DNA of 64,000 bases from Stenotrophomonas sp. UBA7346 (GTDB lineage: Bacteria > Pseudomonadota > Gammaproteobacteria > Xanthomonadales > Xanthomonadaceae): assembly GCA_002471015.1 (NCBI GenBank), contig DKPB01000038.1:72823-136822 (forward strand), written 5' to 3'. Both the position numbers and the translations under genes were made by a program. Shown piece by piece: positions 38,562 to 48,158 of this stretch. The notes beneath the pieces were generated by a model, which worked only from the letters and a program-made list of their open reading frames with translations, ran no database searches and had not been told where the DNA came from. Positions within the stretch are counted from its first letter, which is position 1. Every line of letters starts with the position of its first letter.

Positions 38562-39802
38562 TGTTTGCCTCCGGCGAGAATGGGGAATTGGGAATTGGGA
38601 ATGGAGGTAGCTGCAACGTTGAGCTGCATGCCTCCTTCGTTGCTGTTGGCGTTGCTGTTGTGCATTTGATCCTGCTTGTCTCGATTCCCCATTCCTGAAT
38701 CGCCGTTCCCGGCTTCTTCCAGAATGATGTCTGCGATGCGTTCGGCCGCATCGACCTTGGCCAACCCACGCGCGGCTTGCGCCATCTGCATGCGGTGGCC
38801 GGGAGTGTTTGCCAGCGTGCGCAGCACGCCTTCCAGGTTGGTCGCCAGCGCGTCGTCCTGCTTGAGCAGTTCGGCGGCACCGCGTTCGACCAGGTATTCG
38901 GCATTGCGGGTCTGGTGGTCATCGACCGCGGCGGCAAACGGCACCAGCACGCTGCCGATACCCACCGCACACAGTTCAGCCAGGGTGGAGGCACCGGACC
39001 GGCATACCACCAGATCGGCCCAGGCATAAGCCGCGGCCATGTCCTTGATGAACATGTCCACGCGCCCTTCCACGCCTGCATCGCGGTAGGCCTGCAGGGC
39101 CTCTGCGTGCAGCTTCTCGCCGCACTGGTGCCAGACCTCGATGGCAACGTTGCCGGCCAGCGCAGCCAGCGCCTTGGGCATGGCGTTGTTCAGTGCGCGC
39201 GCGCCTTGGCTGCCGCCCAGCACCAGTACCCGCATCGGACCACTGCGGCCAGCCAGACGCTGTTCCGGCGGCGGCAATGCGGCGATCTCTGCACGCACCG
39301 GGTTGCCCACTACTTCTTCCCTGCCACCGGCAAAGCTGCCCGGGAAGCCGGTCAGCAGACGGCGTGCGAAGCGTGACAGGATGCGGTTGGTCATGCCCGG
39401 GGCGCGGTTCTGCTCATGCACCAGCAGCGGCAGGCCGTGCAGGCGCGCGGCCATGCCGCCCGGGCCGGAGGCAAAGCCACCGAAGGCCACCACTGCACGC
39501 GGCTGGCGATCACGCAGTACATAACCGGCGCTGCGGATGGCGCGCAGCACACGTACCGGTGCGCCCAGCAGGGCCAGCTTGCCTTTGCCGCGCAGGCCGG
39601 AGATGGCCAGCGTGTCAACGTGGATGTCGTGTTGCGGCACCAGGCGGGTTTCCATCCCACCGTCGGAACCGAGCCAGGTGACCGGGATGCCGCGCGCGCG
39701 CAGCACCTTGGCCACGGCCAGGCCCGGGAAGATGTGACCACCGGTGCCACCGGCCATGATCATCACCGGGCGCAGGTCCTGCTGGGCGTTCGGGCCGGCC
39801 AT
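38558..39802 (-). CDS. murG: UDP-N-acetylglucosamine--undecaprenyl-PP-MurNAc-pentapeptide transferase, with extra tail
   Basis: Converts lipid I to lipid II at the inner face of the membrane. The glycosyltransferase core is clear: MAGGTGGHIFPGLAVA near the N-terminus, LVHEQNRAPGMTNR and the donor-site segment LVVCRSGASTLAELCA. The protein has 414 residues, while the family usually has 350-365. The core ends near residue 364 (DIILEEA). The last 50 residues are Asn/Ser/Gly-rich (QMHNSNANSNEGG) and encoded by repeat-like DNA with an inverted pair of GAATGGGGAAT. The tail probably arose by insertion and stop-codon replacement. ATG 39802 overlaps ftsW. Confidence 0.96.
   Translation of the reverse strand: MAGPNAQQDLRPVMIMAGGTGGHIFPGLAVAKVLRARGIPVTWLGSDGGMETRLVPQHDIHVDTLAISGLRGKGKLALLGAPVRVLRAIRSAGYVLRDRQPRAVVAFGGFASGPGGMAARLHGLPLLVHEQNRAPGMTNRILSRFARRLLTGFPGSFAGGREEVVGNPVRAEIAALPPPEQRLAGRSGPMRVLVLGGSQGARALNNAMPKALAALAGNVAIEVWHQCGEKLHAEALQAYRDAGVEGRVDMFIKDMAAAYAWADLVVCRSGASTLAELCAVGIGSVLVPFAAAVDDHQTRNAEYLVERGAAELLKQDDALATNLEGVLRTLANTPGHRMQMAQAARGLAKVDAAERIADIILEEAGNGDSGMGNRDKQDQMHNSNANSNEGGMQLNVAATSIPNSQFPILAGGKQ
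38578..38694. repeat. Inverted GAATGGGGAAT repeat inside the murG 3' end
   Basis: GAATGGGGAAT (38578-38588, followed by two TGGGAATTGGGAAT-like units) and its exact inverse ATTCCCCATTC (38684-38694) bracket the coding region of the extra MurG tail. The word is typical of xanthomonad intergenic repeats, so this looks like a small palindromic element captured by the gene. Confidence 0.6.
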
Positions 39803-41115
39803 CAGGCAATCCTCCCGAAGGTCGGCTCGACCCGCTGCTGCATGCGGCTGGTGCCACGTGCGGCGCTGTTCTGCATCGCCGCGGCGATCGCCGTGGCGGT
39901 GGTTGCTTCCACCGGCTCTGCGCTATCGCTGTCAGCCAGCGGCGCATCGGCCACGTCGATGTCCTCGCGCACTTCCTGGCGGCGCACGGCGCGGTTGTAT
40001 TCGTAGGACACGCGCAGCAGCAGGCCCATCGCCACGCACGTCATCATCACGCTGGAACCGCCCGAGGAGATCAACGGCAGGGTCAGGCCCTTGGTCGGCA
40101 GCATGCCCAGGTTGACGCCGATGGAGACGAAGGTCTGCAGGCTGATCCACAGCGCGATGCCGAAGGCGATGTAACCGGCAAAATGGCGGCGCATCTCGAT
40201 GCAGCGCATGCCCAGCCAGAAGGCACGGCCGACCAGCAGCGCGTACAGGCCGATGATGCCGCAGACGCCCACGAAGCCCAGTTCCTCGGCGATCACCGAG
40301 AAGATGAAGTCGGTATGTGACTCGGGCAGGTAGTTGAGCTTCTGGATCGAAGCACCCAGGCCCACCCCGCTCCATTCGCCGCGGCCGATGGCCATCAGCG
40401 CGTTGGACAACTGGTAGCCGGAACCGAGCTGGTCCTGCCACGGATCCATGAAGGAGGTGACGCGACGCATGCGGTAGGGCTCAAAGATCACCAGCGCGAC
40501 CAGCCCCGGCAGCAGCAACAGCACCGGCAGGATGATGCGCTTGATCTGCGCACCACCGAGCACCAGCATGCAGGTGGTGATGCCCAGCAGCAGCATCGAC
40601 GAGCCGAAATCAGGCTGCATCAGCAGCAGCACAACCAGCACGCCAACCACGCCAACCGGCTTGAGCATGGCCTGCCAGGTGGCGTTGACCTCGTCACGGA
40701 AACGCACCAGGTAGCTGGACAGCCACACGATGTACAGCACCTTGACCGCTTCCACGGTCTGGAACTTGGAGAAGCCCAGGTTGATCCAGCGCTGCGCACC
40801 GTTGACGCTGCTGCCCAGGCCGGGGATGAACACCACGATCAGCAGTGCGAAGCAGCCCAGCAGCAGCAGCTGGTTGTACTTCTCGATCTCCTTCAGCTCC
40901 ACGCGCATGGCCACGCCCGCCAGCACCACGCCGATGGCGATGAAGATCAGGTGGCGGGTGAGGTAATAGAACGGACTCTGCGTCAGCGCGATGGAGCTGG
41001 AAGCCACCATCACGATCCCAAGCGAAGCCAGCGCCACGGCGGCGCCCAGCAGCCACTTGTCGTAGCTGCCGCCAATGGCTTCAAGCCGGGTTGCCTGACG
41101 CGAGTAATCGTCCAT
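39802..41115 (-). CDS. ftsW: Lipid II polymerase FtsW (SEDS family)
   Basis: Polymerises glycan strands at the septum together with FtsI. The 437-residue protein has about ten membrane segments. SEDS landmarks are HLIFIAIGVVLAGVAM, QPDFGSSMLLLGIT (with the catalytic Asp region), GIGRGEWSGVGLG-like, LPESHTDFIFSVIAEELG and PLISSGGSSVMMTCVAMG. The N-terminal 20 residues and a C-terminal tail of about 60 residues (Ala/Glu-rich) are cytoplasmic. The start overlaps the mraY stop by 1 base. Confidence 0.96.
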   Translation of the reverse strand: MDDYSRQATRLEAIGGSYDKWLLGAAVALASLGIVMVASSSIALTQSPFYYLTRHLIFIAIGVVLAGVAMRVELKEIEKYNQLLLLGCFALLIVVFIPGLGSSVNGAQRWINLGFSKFQTVEAVKVLYIVWLSSYLVRFRDEVNATWQAMLKPVGVVGVLVVLLLMQPDFGSSMLLLGITTCMLVLGGAQIKRIILPVLLLLPGLVALVIFEPYRMRRVTSFMDPWQDQLGSGYQLSNALMAIGRGEWSGVGLGASIQKLNYLPESHTDFIFSVIAEELGFVGVCGIIGLYALLVGRAFWLGMRCIEMRRHFAGYIAFGIALWISLQTFVSIGVNLGMLPTKGLTLPLISSGGSSVMMTCVAMGLLLRVSYEYNRAVRRQEVREDIDVADAPLADSDSAEPVEATTATAIAAAMQNSAARGTSRMQQRVEPTFGRIA

Positions 41116-42200
41116 CAGCGCACCTTGAGGGTAGCCAGACCGATCAACACCAGCACCACCGAGATGATCCAGAAGCGCACGATCACGCGCGGCTCCGGCC
41201 AGCCCTTCAGCTCGAAGTGGTGATGGATCGGTGCCATGCGGAACACGCGCTTGCCAGTGAGCTTGAACGAAGCCACCTGGATCATCACCGACAGGGTTTC
41301 AATCACGAACACGCCACCCATGATCACCAGCACCAGTTCCTGGCGCACGATCACCGCGATGGTGCCGAGCACCGCACCCAGCGCCAGCGCGCCGACATCG
41401 CCCATGAACACCATGGCCGGGTAGGTGTTGAACCACAGAAAGCCCAGCCCCGCGCCAGCGATGGCCGCGCAGATGATGACCAGCTCACCTGCGCCCGGGA
41501 TCTGCGGGATCTGCAGGTAGCTGGAGAACACCGCGTTGCCCGAGGCATAGGCGAACACACCCAGCGCGCAGGCCACCAGCACGGTAGGCATGATCGCCAG
41601 CCCATCCAGGCCATCGGTCAGGTTGACCGCGTTGGAGAAACCGACGATCCAGAAATAGGCGATGGCGACGAAGCTGATGCCGGCCAGCGGCAGCGCGATC
41701 GACTTGAACATCGGGATGTAGAAGGTCAACTCGGCCGGCACCGTCGCGGTCTTGTACAGGAACAGGCCGGCAGCCAGGCCGAAGATCGACTGCAGCAGGT
41801 ACTTCCAGCGCGACTTCAGGCCGTTGGGGTCACGCTTGGCGATCTTGATCCAGTCGTCGTACCAGCCAATGGCGCCGAAGCACAGCATCACCACCAGCAC
41901 CAGCCAGACGTAGCGGTTGCGCAGGTCACCCCACAGCAGCACCGAAACCAGCACCGTGGTCAGGATCAAGCCACCGCCCATGGTTGGCGTACCGGCCTTG
42001 GAGAAATGCGACTGCGGGCCATCCTTGCGGATCGGCTGGCCACCCTTGAGCTGGGCCAGGCGGCGGATCGCCATCGGCCCCAACCACAACGACAACGACA
42101 GCGCCGTCAGCGCAGCGAGGATGCCGCGGAAGGTGATGTAGTTGAACAACCGGAACAGGCCGTCCAACTGCTGCAGCCAACGGGCCAACTCAAGCAACAT
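41115..42200 (-). CDS. mraY: Phospho-N-acetylmuramoyl-pentapeptide transferase
   Basis: Transfers phospho-MurNAc-pentapeptide to undecaprenyl phosphate, giving lipid I. The 361-residue protein has ten membrane segments. Landmarks are KAGTPTMGGGLIL, the Asp-rich IGWYDDWIKI (DDxxD-like active site), NLTDGLDGLAIMP, WFNTYPAMVFMGDVGAL and PIHHHFELKGWPE. Length and motifs match E. coli MraY (360). The start overlaps the murF stop region by 11 bases. Confidence 0.98.
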   Translation of the reverse strand: MLLELARWLQQLDGLFRLFNYITFRGILAALTALSLSLWLGPMAIRRLAQLKGGQPIRKDGPQSHFSKAGTPTMGGGLILTTVLVSVLLWGDLRNRYVWLVLVVMLCFGAIGWYDDWIKIAKRDPNGLKSRWKYLLQSIFGLAAGLFLYKTATVPAELTFYIPMFKSIALPLAGISFVAIAYFWIVGFSNAVNLTDGLDGLAIMPTVLVACALGVFAYASGNAVFSSYLQIPQIPGAGELVIICAAIAGAGLGFLWFNTYPAMVFMGDVGALALGAVLGTIAVIVRQELVLVIMGGVFVIETLSVMIQVASFKLTGKRVFRMAPIHHHFELKGWPEPRVIVRFWIISVVLVLIGLATLKVR

Positions 42201-43572
42201 GTGTACTTTCCTCTCCGCGCTGCAGCAGCGCGTTTACGATCTTGTCCATGGCGCTGCCGCGCGAGCCCTTGACCAGGCAACGCACGCCAGCATGAAGTTC
42301 GGTTTGCAAAGCGGCAGCCAGCGCGGCATGGGAGTCGAAATGACGGCCGCCTTCGCCGAACGCTGCCGAAGCCGCTGCACTCAGCGGGCCCAGCGTGTAC
42401 AGGCGCTTGAGGCCGGCTTCGCGGGCGCGCTGGCCGGCCTGCGCGTGCAGTGCCTGCGCCTCCGGGCCCAGCTCACGCATGTCACCCAGCACCAGCCAAC
42501 CCTCGCCCTTGCCAGCGGCCAGCGCGGTGATCGCCGCTGCCAGTGAACCCGGGTTGGCGTTGTAACTGTCATCGACCAGCACCGCGCCGCTGTCCAGCAC
42601 GTGTGCCACCTGCCGACCAGCAACCGGACGCGCCTGCGCCAGGCCTTCGGCCACCAACGGCAGTGCAATACCTGCCGCCAGCGCCATCGAGGCAGCAGCC
42701 AATGCGTTGAGTACGTTATGGCGGCCCGGCAACTGCAGCATCACCTCGGCATTGCCGTGCGGCGTGCGCAGCTGGAAGCGCGCTGCTGCCTCGTCCAGCA
42801 CGATATTGGTGGCGGTAACGTCGGCGCTGACTTCCAGGCCGAAGCGGATCACCTGATGCGCGCCAGCACGCACCGCGAAATACGGCGAGAACGCATCGTC
42901 GGCATTGACCACCGCAACACCGCCATCGCGCAGGTCGTCGTAGACGGCTGCCTTGGTGTTGGCGATCTCCAGCAGGCTACCCATGCGTTCCAGATGTGCC
43001 GGGGCGACGTTGTTGACGATGGACACGTCCGGCGTGGCGATGGCGGTCAGGTAGGCGATATCGCCCGGCTTGCCGGTACCCATCTCGTAGATGGCGTAGT
43101 CGGCGTCTTCCGGCGCATCGATCACCGCCAGCGGCAGGCCGATCTCGTTGTTGCGATTGCCCGGCGTGGCGTGGACATGCTGGCCCAGTACCGCGGCCGC
43201 GTGCTGCATCACCGCCAACAGCAGGTTCTTGACGCTGGTTTTGCCGTTGCTGCCGGTAATGGCGAACACGCGGGTAGCGCGCTGCTGCTGCATTGCTGCT
43301 GCAATCTTCGCCAGCGCCAGTTCGGTATTGGGGACCACGACCTGCGGCACGTCCAGGGGCAACAGGCGATCCACCAGCAAGGCGCTGGCGCCCTGCTCGA
43401 CCGCGTTGGCTGCAAAGTCGTGGCCATCGAAGCGTTCACCGCGCAGGGCGACGTACAGGCTGCCCGCCGCCAGCGTGCGCGTGTCATTGCTGACCGCATC
43501 GATGCTGGCGTCGTCGCCGTGGATTTCACCGCCGGCCCAATGCGCGATCAGCGACAGTGGTGTGCGCTTCAT
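42190..43572 (-). CDS. murF: UDP-N-acetylmuramoyl-tripeptide--D-alanyl-D-alanine ligase
   Basis: Adds the D-Ala-D-Ala dipeptide, the product of Ddl, to complete the stem peptide. The 460-residue protein carries the N-terminal SLYVALRGERFDGHDF module, the ATP loop ITGSNGKTSVKNLL, NEIGLPLAV, YEMGTGKPGDIAYL and VLVDDSYNANPGSL. Start and stop both overlap the neighbouring genes. Its need for D-Ala-D-Ala means a ddl gene must exist elsewhere. Confidence 0.98.
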   Translation of the reverse strand: MKRTPLSLIAHWAGGEIHGDDASIDAVSNDTRTLAAGSLYVALRGERFDGHDFAANAVEQGASALLVDRLLPLDVPQVVVPNTELALAKIAAAMQQQRATRVFAITGSNGKTSVKNLLLAVMQHAAAVLGQHVHATPGNRNNEIGLPLAVIDAPEDADYAIYEMGTGKPGDIAYLTAIATPDVSIVNNVAPAHLERMGSLLEIANTKAAVYDDLRDGGVAVVNADDAFSPYFAVRAGAHQVIRFGLEVSADVTATNIVLDEAAARFQLRTPHGNAEVMLQLPGRHNVLNALAAASMALAAGIALPLVAEGLAQARPVAGRQVAHVLDSGAVLVDDSYNANPGSLAAAITALAAGKGEGWLVLGDMRELGPEAQALHAQAGQRAREAGLKRLYTLGPLSAAASAAFGEGGRHFDSHAALAAALQTELHAGVRCLVKGSRGSAMDKIVNALLQRGEESTHVA

Positions 43573-45059
43573 GGACGCACCTCCGCAGCAGCGGAACGGC
43601 GCGCCTGCAGCGCACGCGATGCCACATCGGTGTCATCGAAAGGATGTTTGATACCTGCAATCTCCTGATAGGGCTCGTGGCCCTTGCCGGCGATCAATAC
43701 GATGTCGCCGGCACCCGCCTGTGCCACCGCAGCGTCGATGGCGCGGGCGCGATCACGCACCACGTTCACCTGCGCAGGCGACACGAAGCCGGCCATGATG
43801 TCGGCGACGATCACATCGCCATCCTCGCCACGCGGATTGTCGTCGGTGACGAACACCACGTCAGCCAATTCCTCTGCCACTGCCGCCATCTGCGGACGCT
43901 TGCCGGTATCGCGCTCGCCACCGCAACCGAACACGCACAGCAGGCGGCCATCCAGGTGACCATGCAGGCTGCGCAGCGCCTGTTCCAGCGCGTCGGGTGT
44001 GTGGGCGTAATCGATGACCACGGTCGGCTCGCCCTGACCGCCAAGGCGGTTCATGCGGCCACGGATCGGCTGCAGCTGGCCCAGCACCTTGGCGATGTTG
44101 GCGCTGGTTTCGCCCAGACCATGCAGCGCACCGGCCACGGCCAGCAGGTTGTCGACGTTGAAGCGGCCCAACAGCGGCGAGCGCAGCGCATGGCGCTCGT
44201 CGCCGATGACCAGATCGAAGCCCAGGCCCTGCCCGTCCAGCACCAGCTTCTCGGCGCGGATGGTGGCGCCAGCCTGACCGGTCGAGCTCAGGCCAATGGC
44301 CTGCACGTCGGCTGCCAGCGTGGTGATCAGCTCGCGGCCAAAGGCGTCGTCCAGGTTGATCGCCGCAGCCTTCAGGCCCGGACGATGGAACAACTTGGCC
44401 TTGGCCGCGCCATAGGCCTGCATGTCGCCGTGGTAGTCAAGATGGTCACGGGTGAGGTTGGTAAACACCGCCACGTCGTAGTGCACGGCATCAACGCGGC
44501 CCTGGTCCAGTGCGTGCGAGCTGACTTCCATCGCCACCGCCTTGGCGCCGCCATCGCGCAGCTGGGCCAGTACTTCATGCATCTGCAGCACCAGCGGCGT
44601 GGTGAAGCCGGTCGGCACCACATCGCCGTACAGGCCAACACCCAGCGTGCCGATCGAGCCACTGGGCGTGCCCAGCAGATGCCAGGCCTGACCAAGCAAC
44701 TGCACGGTCGAGGTCTTGCCGTTGGTGCCGGTGACGCCAACCATGGTCATCGCCCGCGAGGGCTGGCCGTGGAACTGGTCGGCCATCGCGCCCATGCGCG
44801 AACGCAGGCCGGGCACGGCGATGGCATCGACCGGTGCCGGCAGCTCCGCCGGAGCCGGCGGATCAAACAGGATTGCGGCCGCGCCGGCAGCCTTGGCCTG
44901 CTCAACAAACCCAAGACCATGCGCGCCAAAGCCGGCGATGGCCACAAACGCATCACCGGCGCGCACATGGCGCGAGTCCAGCACCAGTCCCTTGATCTGC
45001 GGATCGTTGGCCAGGGCCAGATCCGGCAGCAACTGTGACAACTTCATCGTACGACTCAC
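43569..45059 (-). CDS. murE: UDP-MurNAc-L-Ala-D-Glu--2,6-diaminopimelate ligase
   Basis: Adds the third residue of the stem peptide. The specificity motif DNPRGED shows that it is meso-diaminopimelate. Other landmarks are LVLDSRHVRAGDAFVAI, GVTGTNGKTSTVQLL and VDYAHTPDALEQAL. I chose GTG 45059 (496 residues, M-SRTMKLSQLLPD): it overlaps the ftsI stop as GTGA, has GGGGGTG 5 bases upstream, and gives the N-terminus usual in xanthomonads. ATG 45047 is the alternative. Confidence 0.96.
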   Translation of the reverse strand: MSRTMKLSQLLPDLALANDPQIKGLVLDSRHVRAGDAFVAIAGFGAHGLGFVEQAKAAGAAAILFDPPAPAELPAPVDAIAVPGLRSRMGAMADQFHGQPSRAMTMVGVTGTNGKTSTVQLLGQAWHLLGTPSGSIGTLGVGLYGDVVPTGFTTPLVLQMHEVLAQLRDGGAKAVAMEVSSHALDQGRVDAVHYDVAVFTNLTRDHLDYHGDMQAYGAAKAKLFHRPGLKAAAINLDDAFGRELITTLAADVQAIGLSSTGQAGATIRAEKLVLDGQGLGFDLVIGDERHALRSPLLGRFNVDNLLAVAGALHGLGETSANIAKVLGQLQPIRGRMNRLGGQGEPTVVIDYAHTPDALEQALRSLHGHLDGRLLCVFGCGGERDTGKRPQMAAVAEELADVVFVTDDNPRGEDGDVIVADIMAGFVSPAQVNVVRDRARAIDAAVAQAGAGDIVLIAGKGHEPYQEIAGIKHPFDDTDVASRALQARRSAAAEVRP

Positions 45060-46915
45060 TGGCGCACCCCCGTTGCGGCGGGCGCGGGTGCGGCCACCGT
45101 CGGCAGTGCAGCGTCAAATTCGGCGGCGGCATTGGGCTCCACCGCATCCTGGGGAACCGGCAGCACCGCAGGGTTGCTGATCGGGCGGCCGCCCACCTTG
45201 CCTGCGGCCTGTGCCGCCAACCAGGACTGGATGTCATCCGGCGGCACGTCCATCAGGCGCAGCGTGCCTTCCATCACGTGATGGAACACCGGCGCCGAGA
45301 CCAGGCCACCGTACTGCAGCGAGCCCTGCGGGTCGTTGACCACGATCACCGCGGCATAGCGCGGCGCCGTGGCCGGCACCACGCCGGCAAACAGCAGGTT
45401 GTAGTGGCCACGCTCATAACCATTGGGGCCGTTCTTGCGCGCGGTACCGGTCTTGCCGGCCACGTGATAGCCCAGGATGGCCGCCTGCTTGGCGCCGCCC
45501 TGGGTAACCACGGTTTCCATCATGCGCACCACTTCGTGCGCCACTTCCGGGTCGATGACCTGGCGCGCCTCGTTGCGCTGACCCTTGACGAAGGTCGGCT
45601 GGATCACCTGCCCACCATTGGCCAGCGCAGAGTACGCCTGGGCGATCTGCAACGGCGTTACCGACAGGCCGTAGCCGTAGGACATGGTGGTCTTGGTGGT
45701 GCCGTACCAGCTCGGGCTGCCCGGGCGTGCGACCACGCCGGACGATTCACCGGGGAAGCCGCTGTTCGGGGCAACGCCGTAGCCGAAGCCACGTACCGAA
45801 TCGTAGAAGGTCTGGTCCGGGATGCGCGCGACGATCTTGGCCGCACCGATATTGGAACTGCGGGTGATCACGCCAGTAACGTTGAGCACGCCGTTGTTAC
45901 GCGGCACGTCGCGGATGGTGTAACGGCCCAGCGACATGTAGCCCGGGTTGGTGTCGATGACCGTGTCCGGCGTCACCACATGGTTCTGCAACGCGGTGGC
46001 AATGGTCAACGGCTTCATCGTCGAACCGGGCTCGACCAGGTCGGTGACGGCGCGGTTGCGGCGCGTATCCGGGGTGGCGCCACTGACCGAATTGGGGTTG
46101 TAGGTCGGCAGGTTGGCCATGGCCATCACTTCGCCGGTGGCCACGTCCATGATCACGATCGAGCCGCCCGCCGCCTTGTTGGCGGTGACTGCGTTGCGCA
46201 GCTCACGCATCGCCAGGAACTGGATGCGGCGATCGATGCTCAGTGTCAGGTCCTTGCCCGGCTCGGCCGGACGCACCAGATCGATGCTCTCCACGATCGC
46301 GCCCTTGCGGTCGCGGATCACGCGCTTGGCGCCAGGCTTGCCGCGCAGCCATTCGTCGAAGGCCAGCTCCAGGCCTTCCTGGCCGCGGTCATCGATGTTG
46401 GTGAAACCCAGCACGTGCGCCATCGCCTCACCCTGCGGGTAATAGCGACGGAACTCGCGCTGCGAGAATACGCCCGGGATCTTCAGTGCCACCACCTGCT
46501 CGGCCACGTCCGGATTCATCCGGCGGCGCAGGTACATGAATTCCTTGTCGGCCTTCTGGGTCAGCTTGGCGGTGAGCTCGTCCACCGGCAGCGACAGCGC
46601 CTGGGCCAGCTGCGGGATGTGTTCGGGCGCGCGCAGCAGTTCCTGCGGGTTGACCCAGATCGAGGCCACCGGCGTGGACACCGCCACCGGCTCGCCGTTG
46701 CGGTCGGTGATCATGCCGCGCGAGGTCGCAATGGGCACTTCACGCAGGTAACGTGCCTCGCCTTCGCGCTGGTAGAAATCGTTGTTGATCAGCTGCACAT
46801 AGGCCGCACGCCCAACCAGCGTCACCGCGCACAGGCCCAGGCCCACCGCAACCATTGTCATGCGGTTGCGCAGGTTGAACTGGGTGCGGGTGCGGTTGCG
46901 GCCGTGCTTGCTCAT
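45056..46915 (-). CDS. ftsI: Septal peptidoglycan transpeptidase FtsI (PBP3)
   Basis: Cross-links septal peptidoglycan. The 619-residue class B penicillin-binding protein has one N-terminal membrane segment (residues about 18-40, MVAVGLGLCAVTLVGRAA), the pedestal domain (SRGMITDRNGEPVAVSTPVA), and a transpeptidase domain with the active Ser in PGSTMKPLT (SxxK), SSN and AGKTGTARK (KTG). A Pro/Ala-rich tail follows residue about 570. ATG 46915 overlaps the ftsL stop. Confidence 0.98.
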   Translation of the reverse strand: MSKHGRNRTRTQFNLRNRMTMVAVGLGLCAVTLVGRAAYVQLINNDFYQREGEARYLREVPIATSRGMITDRNGEPVAVSTPVASIWVNPQELLRAPEHIPQLAQALSLPVDELTAKLTQKADKEFMYLRRRMNPDVAEQVVALKIPGVFSQREFRRYYPQGEAMAHVLGFTNIDDRGQEGLELAFDEWLRGKPGAKRVIRDRKGAIVESIDLVRPAEPGKDLTLSIDRRIQFLAMRELRNAVTANKAAGGSIVIMDVATGEVMAMANLPTYNPNSVSGATPDTRRNRAVTDLVEPGSTMKPLTIATALQNHVVTPDTVIDTNPGYMSLGRYTIRDVPRNNGVLNVTGVITRSSNIGAAKIVARIPDQTFYDSVRGFGYGVAPNSGFPGESSGVVARPGSPSWYGTTKTTMSYGYGLSVTPLQIAQAYSALANGGQVIQPTFVKGQRNEARQVIDPEVAHEVVRMMETVVTQGGAKQAAILGYHVAGKTGTARKNGPNGYERGHYNLLFAGVVPATAPRYAAVIVVNDPQGSLQYGGLVSAPVFHHVMEGTLRLMDVPPDDIQSWLAAQAAGKVGGRPISNPAVLPVPQDAVEPNAAAEFDAALPTVAAPAPAATGVRQ

Positions 46916-47175
46916 GGGCGGATCACCACGATGTCAGCAGCTTCCGGAAACTTCATGCCCAGGCGGCCACGTGCTTCCTGGTCCACGCGCGTGGCCTGGG
47001 CCAGGGTGGCCTGCTCCAGCTGCAGGCGGCCGAACTCGATATTGAGCTCATCGCGCGCATGCTCGAGCTTGGACAGCTCGACGAACAGCTGGCGGTGCCG
47101 ATGGCGCATGAACACCACACCGATCGCCGAGGCGATGGTGCAGGCCAGCAGCACGATCAGCAGCAAGCGGCTCAT
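46912..47175 (-). CDS. ftsL: Cell division protein FtsL
   Basis: An 87-residue bitopic protein, partner of FtsB and FtsQ. The membrane segment is residues 2-22 (SRLLLIVLLACTIASAIGVV), followed by a periplasmic coiled coil (FVELSKLEHARDELNIEFGR). FtsL is poorly conserved, so the call rests on size, topology and position between rsmH and ftsI. Both ends overlap the neighbours by 4 bases. Confidence 0.93.
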   Translation of the reverse strand: MSRLLLIVLLACTIASAIGVVFMRHRHRQLFVELSKLEHARDELNIEFGRLQLEQATLAQATRVDQEARGRLGMKFPEAADIVVIRP

Positions 47176-48158
47176 GCGGCCACCTCACGCTTCTGCGCGA
47201 CACGCAGCACCGCGCTGCGTGCGCGCGGGTTCATGGCCAGTTCGTCGTCTTCAGCCTTGATGGCGCCGCCGATCAGGTCCAGGGTCGGTACGAAGGCCTG
47301 CACTTCCGGCAGCCGGCGATTGGTCGGCGGTGCCTTGGCATGGCGGTTCATGAACTGCTTGACGATGCGGTCTTCCAGCGAGTGGAAGCTGATCACCGCC
47401 AACCGGCCACCGGGCTTGAGCCGCGCCATCGCCGCGTCCAGGCCGGCCTCGAGGTCGGCCAGTTCGCGGTTGATGTGAATGCGGATGGCCTGGAAGCTGC
47501 GCGTGGCCGGATGGATCTTGTCCTTGCCACGCGGCATCACCGAGGCGATCAGTTCGGCCAGCTCGGCAGTACGCGTGAACGGCTGCTTCTCGCGGCGGGC
47601 AACGATGGCGCGGGCGATGCGGCGGCTCTGCCGCTCATCGCCATAGGTGAACAGTACATCGGCGATTTCGCGGTCTTCGGCACGGTTCAACCACTGCGCG
47701 GCGCTTTCGCCCGAATCCGGGTCCATGCGCATGTCCAGTGGGCCGTCCTTGCCGAAGCTGAAACCACGCTCGGCCACGTCCAGCTGCGGCGAGGACACGC
47801 CCAGGTCGAACAGCACGCCGTCCAGACCGGCAGCGGTCTCGCTCCAATCCAGCAGATCGGCAAAACTGCCGCGATAGATAGAGACACGGCCATCCGGCGC
47901 GAAATCGCGCTCGGCCACGGCAATGGCCTCGGGGTCCTTGTCCATCACCAGCAGGCGCCCTTCCGGGCCGAGCTGGCGCAGCACGCCGCCAGCGTGACCG
48001 CCACGACCGAACGTGCCATCCAGATAAGTACCGTTTTCGATCACCCTCAGGCCGTCAAGGACCTGGGTGTACAGCACCGGCAGGTGAGCCGCCGGCGGCT
48101 GCGACACCGGAGGGTGACCGGCCTGCGCTTCACCGCGCACCCGGGCACCCCGGCTCAC
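47172..48158 (-). CDS. rsmH: 16S rRNA (cytosine-1402-N4)-methyltransferase
   Basis: N4-methylates C1402 of 16S rRNA; RsmI, encoded at 51382, 2'-O-methylates the same base. The 328-residue protein has the SAM site DGTFGRGGHAGGVL, VLFDLGVSSPQLDV and the RVFQ-type helical insert (TRSFQAIRIHINREL). It starts at GTG 48158 (GTGA overlap with the mraZ stop) and carries an extra 20-residue polar N-terminus before HLPVLYTQVLDGL. Confidence 0.97.
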   Translation of the reverse strand: MSRGARVRGEAQAGHPPVSQPPAAHLPVLYTQVLDGLRVIENGTYLDGTFGRGGHAGGVLRQLGPEGRLLVMDKDPEAIAVAERDFAPDGRVSIYRGSFADLLDWSETAAGLDGVLFDLGVSSPQLDVAERGFSFGKDGPLDMRMDPDSGESAAQWLNRAEDREIADVLFTYGDERQSRRIARAIVARREKQPFTRTAELAELIASVMPRGKDKIHPATRSFQAIRIHINRELADLEAGLDAAMARLKPGGRLAVISFHSLEDRIVKQFMNRHAKAPPTNRRLPEVQAFVPTLDLIGGAIKAEDDELAMNPRARSAVLRVAQKREVAA

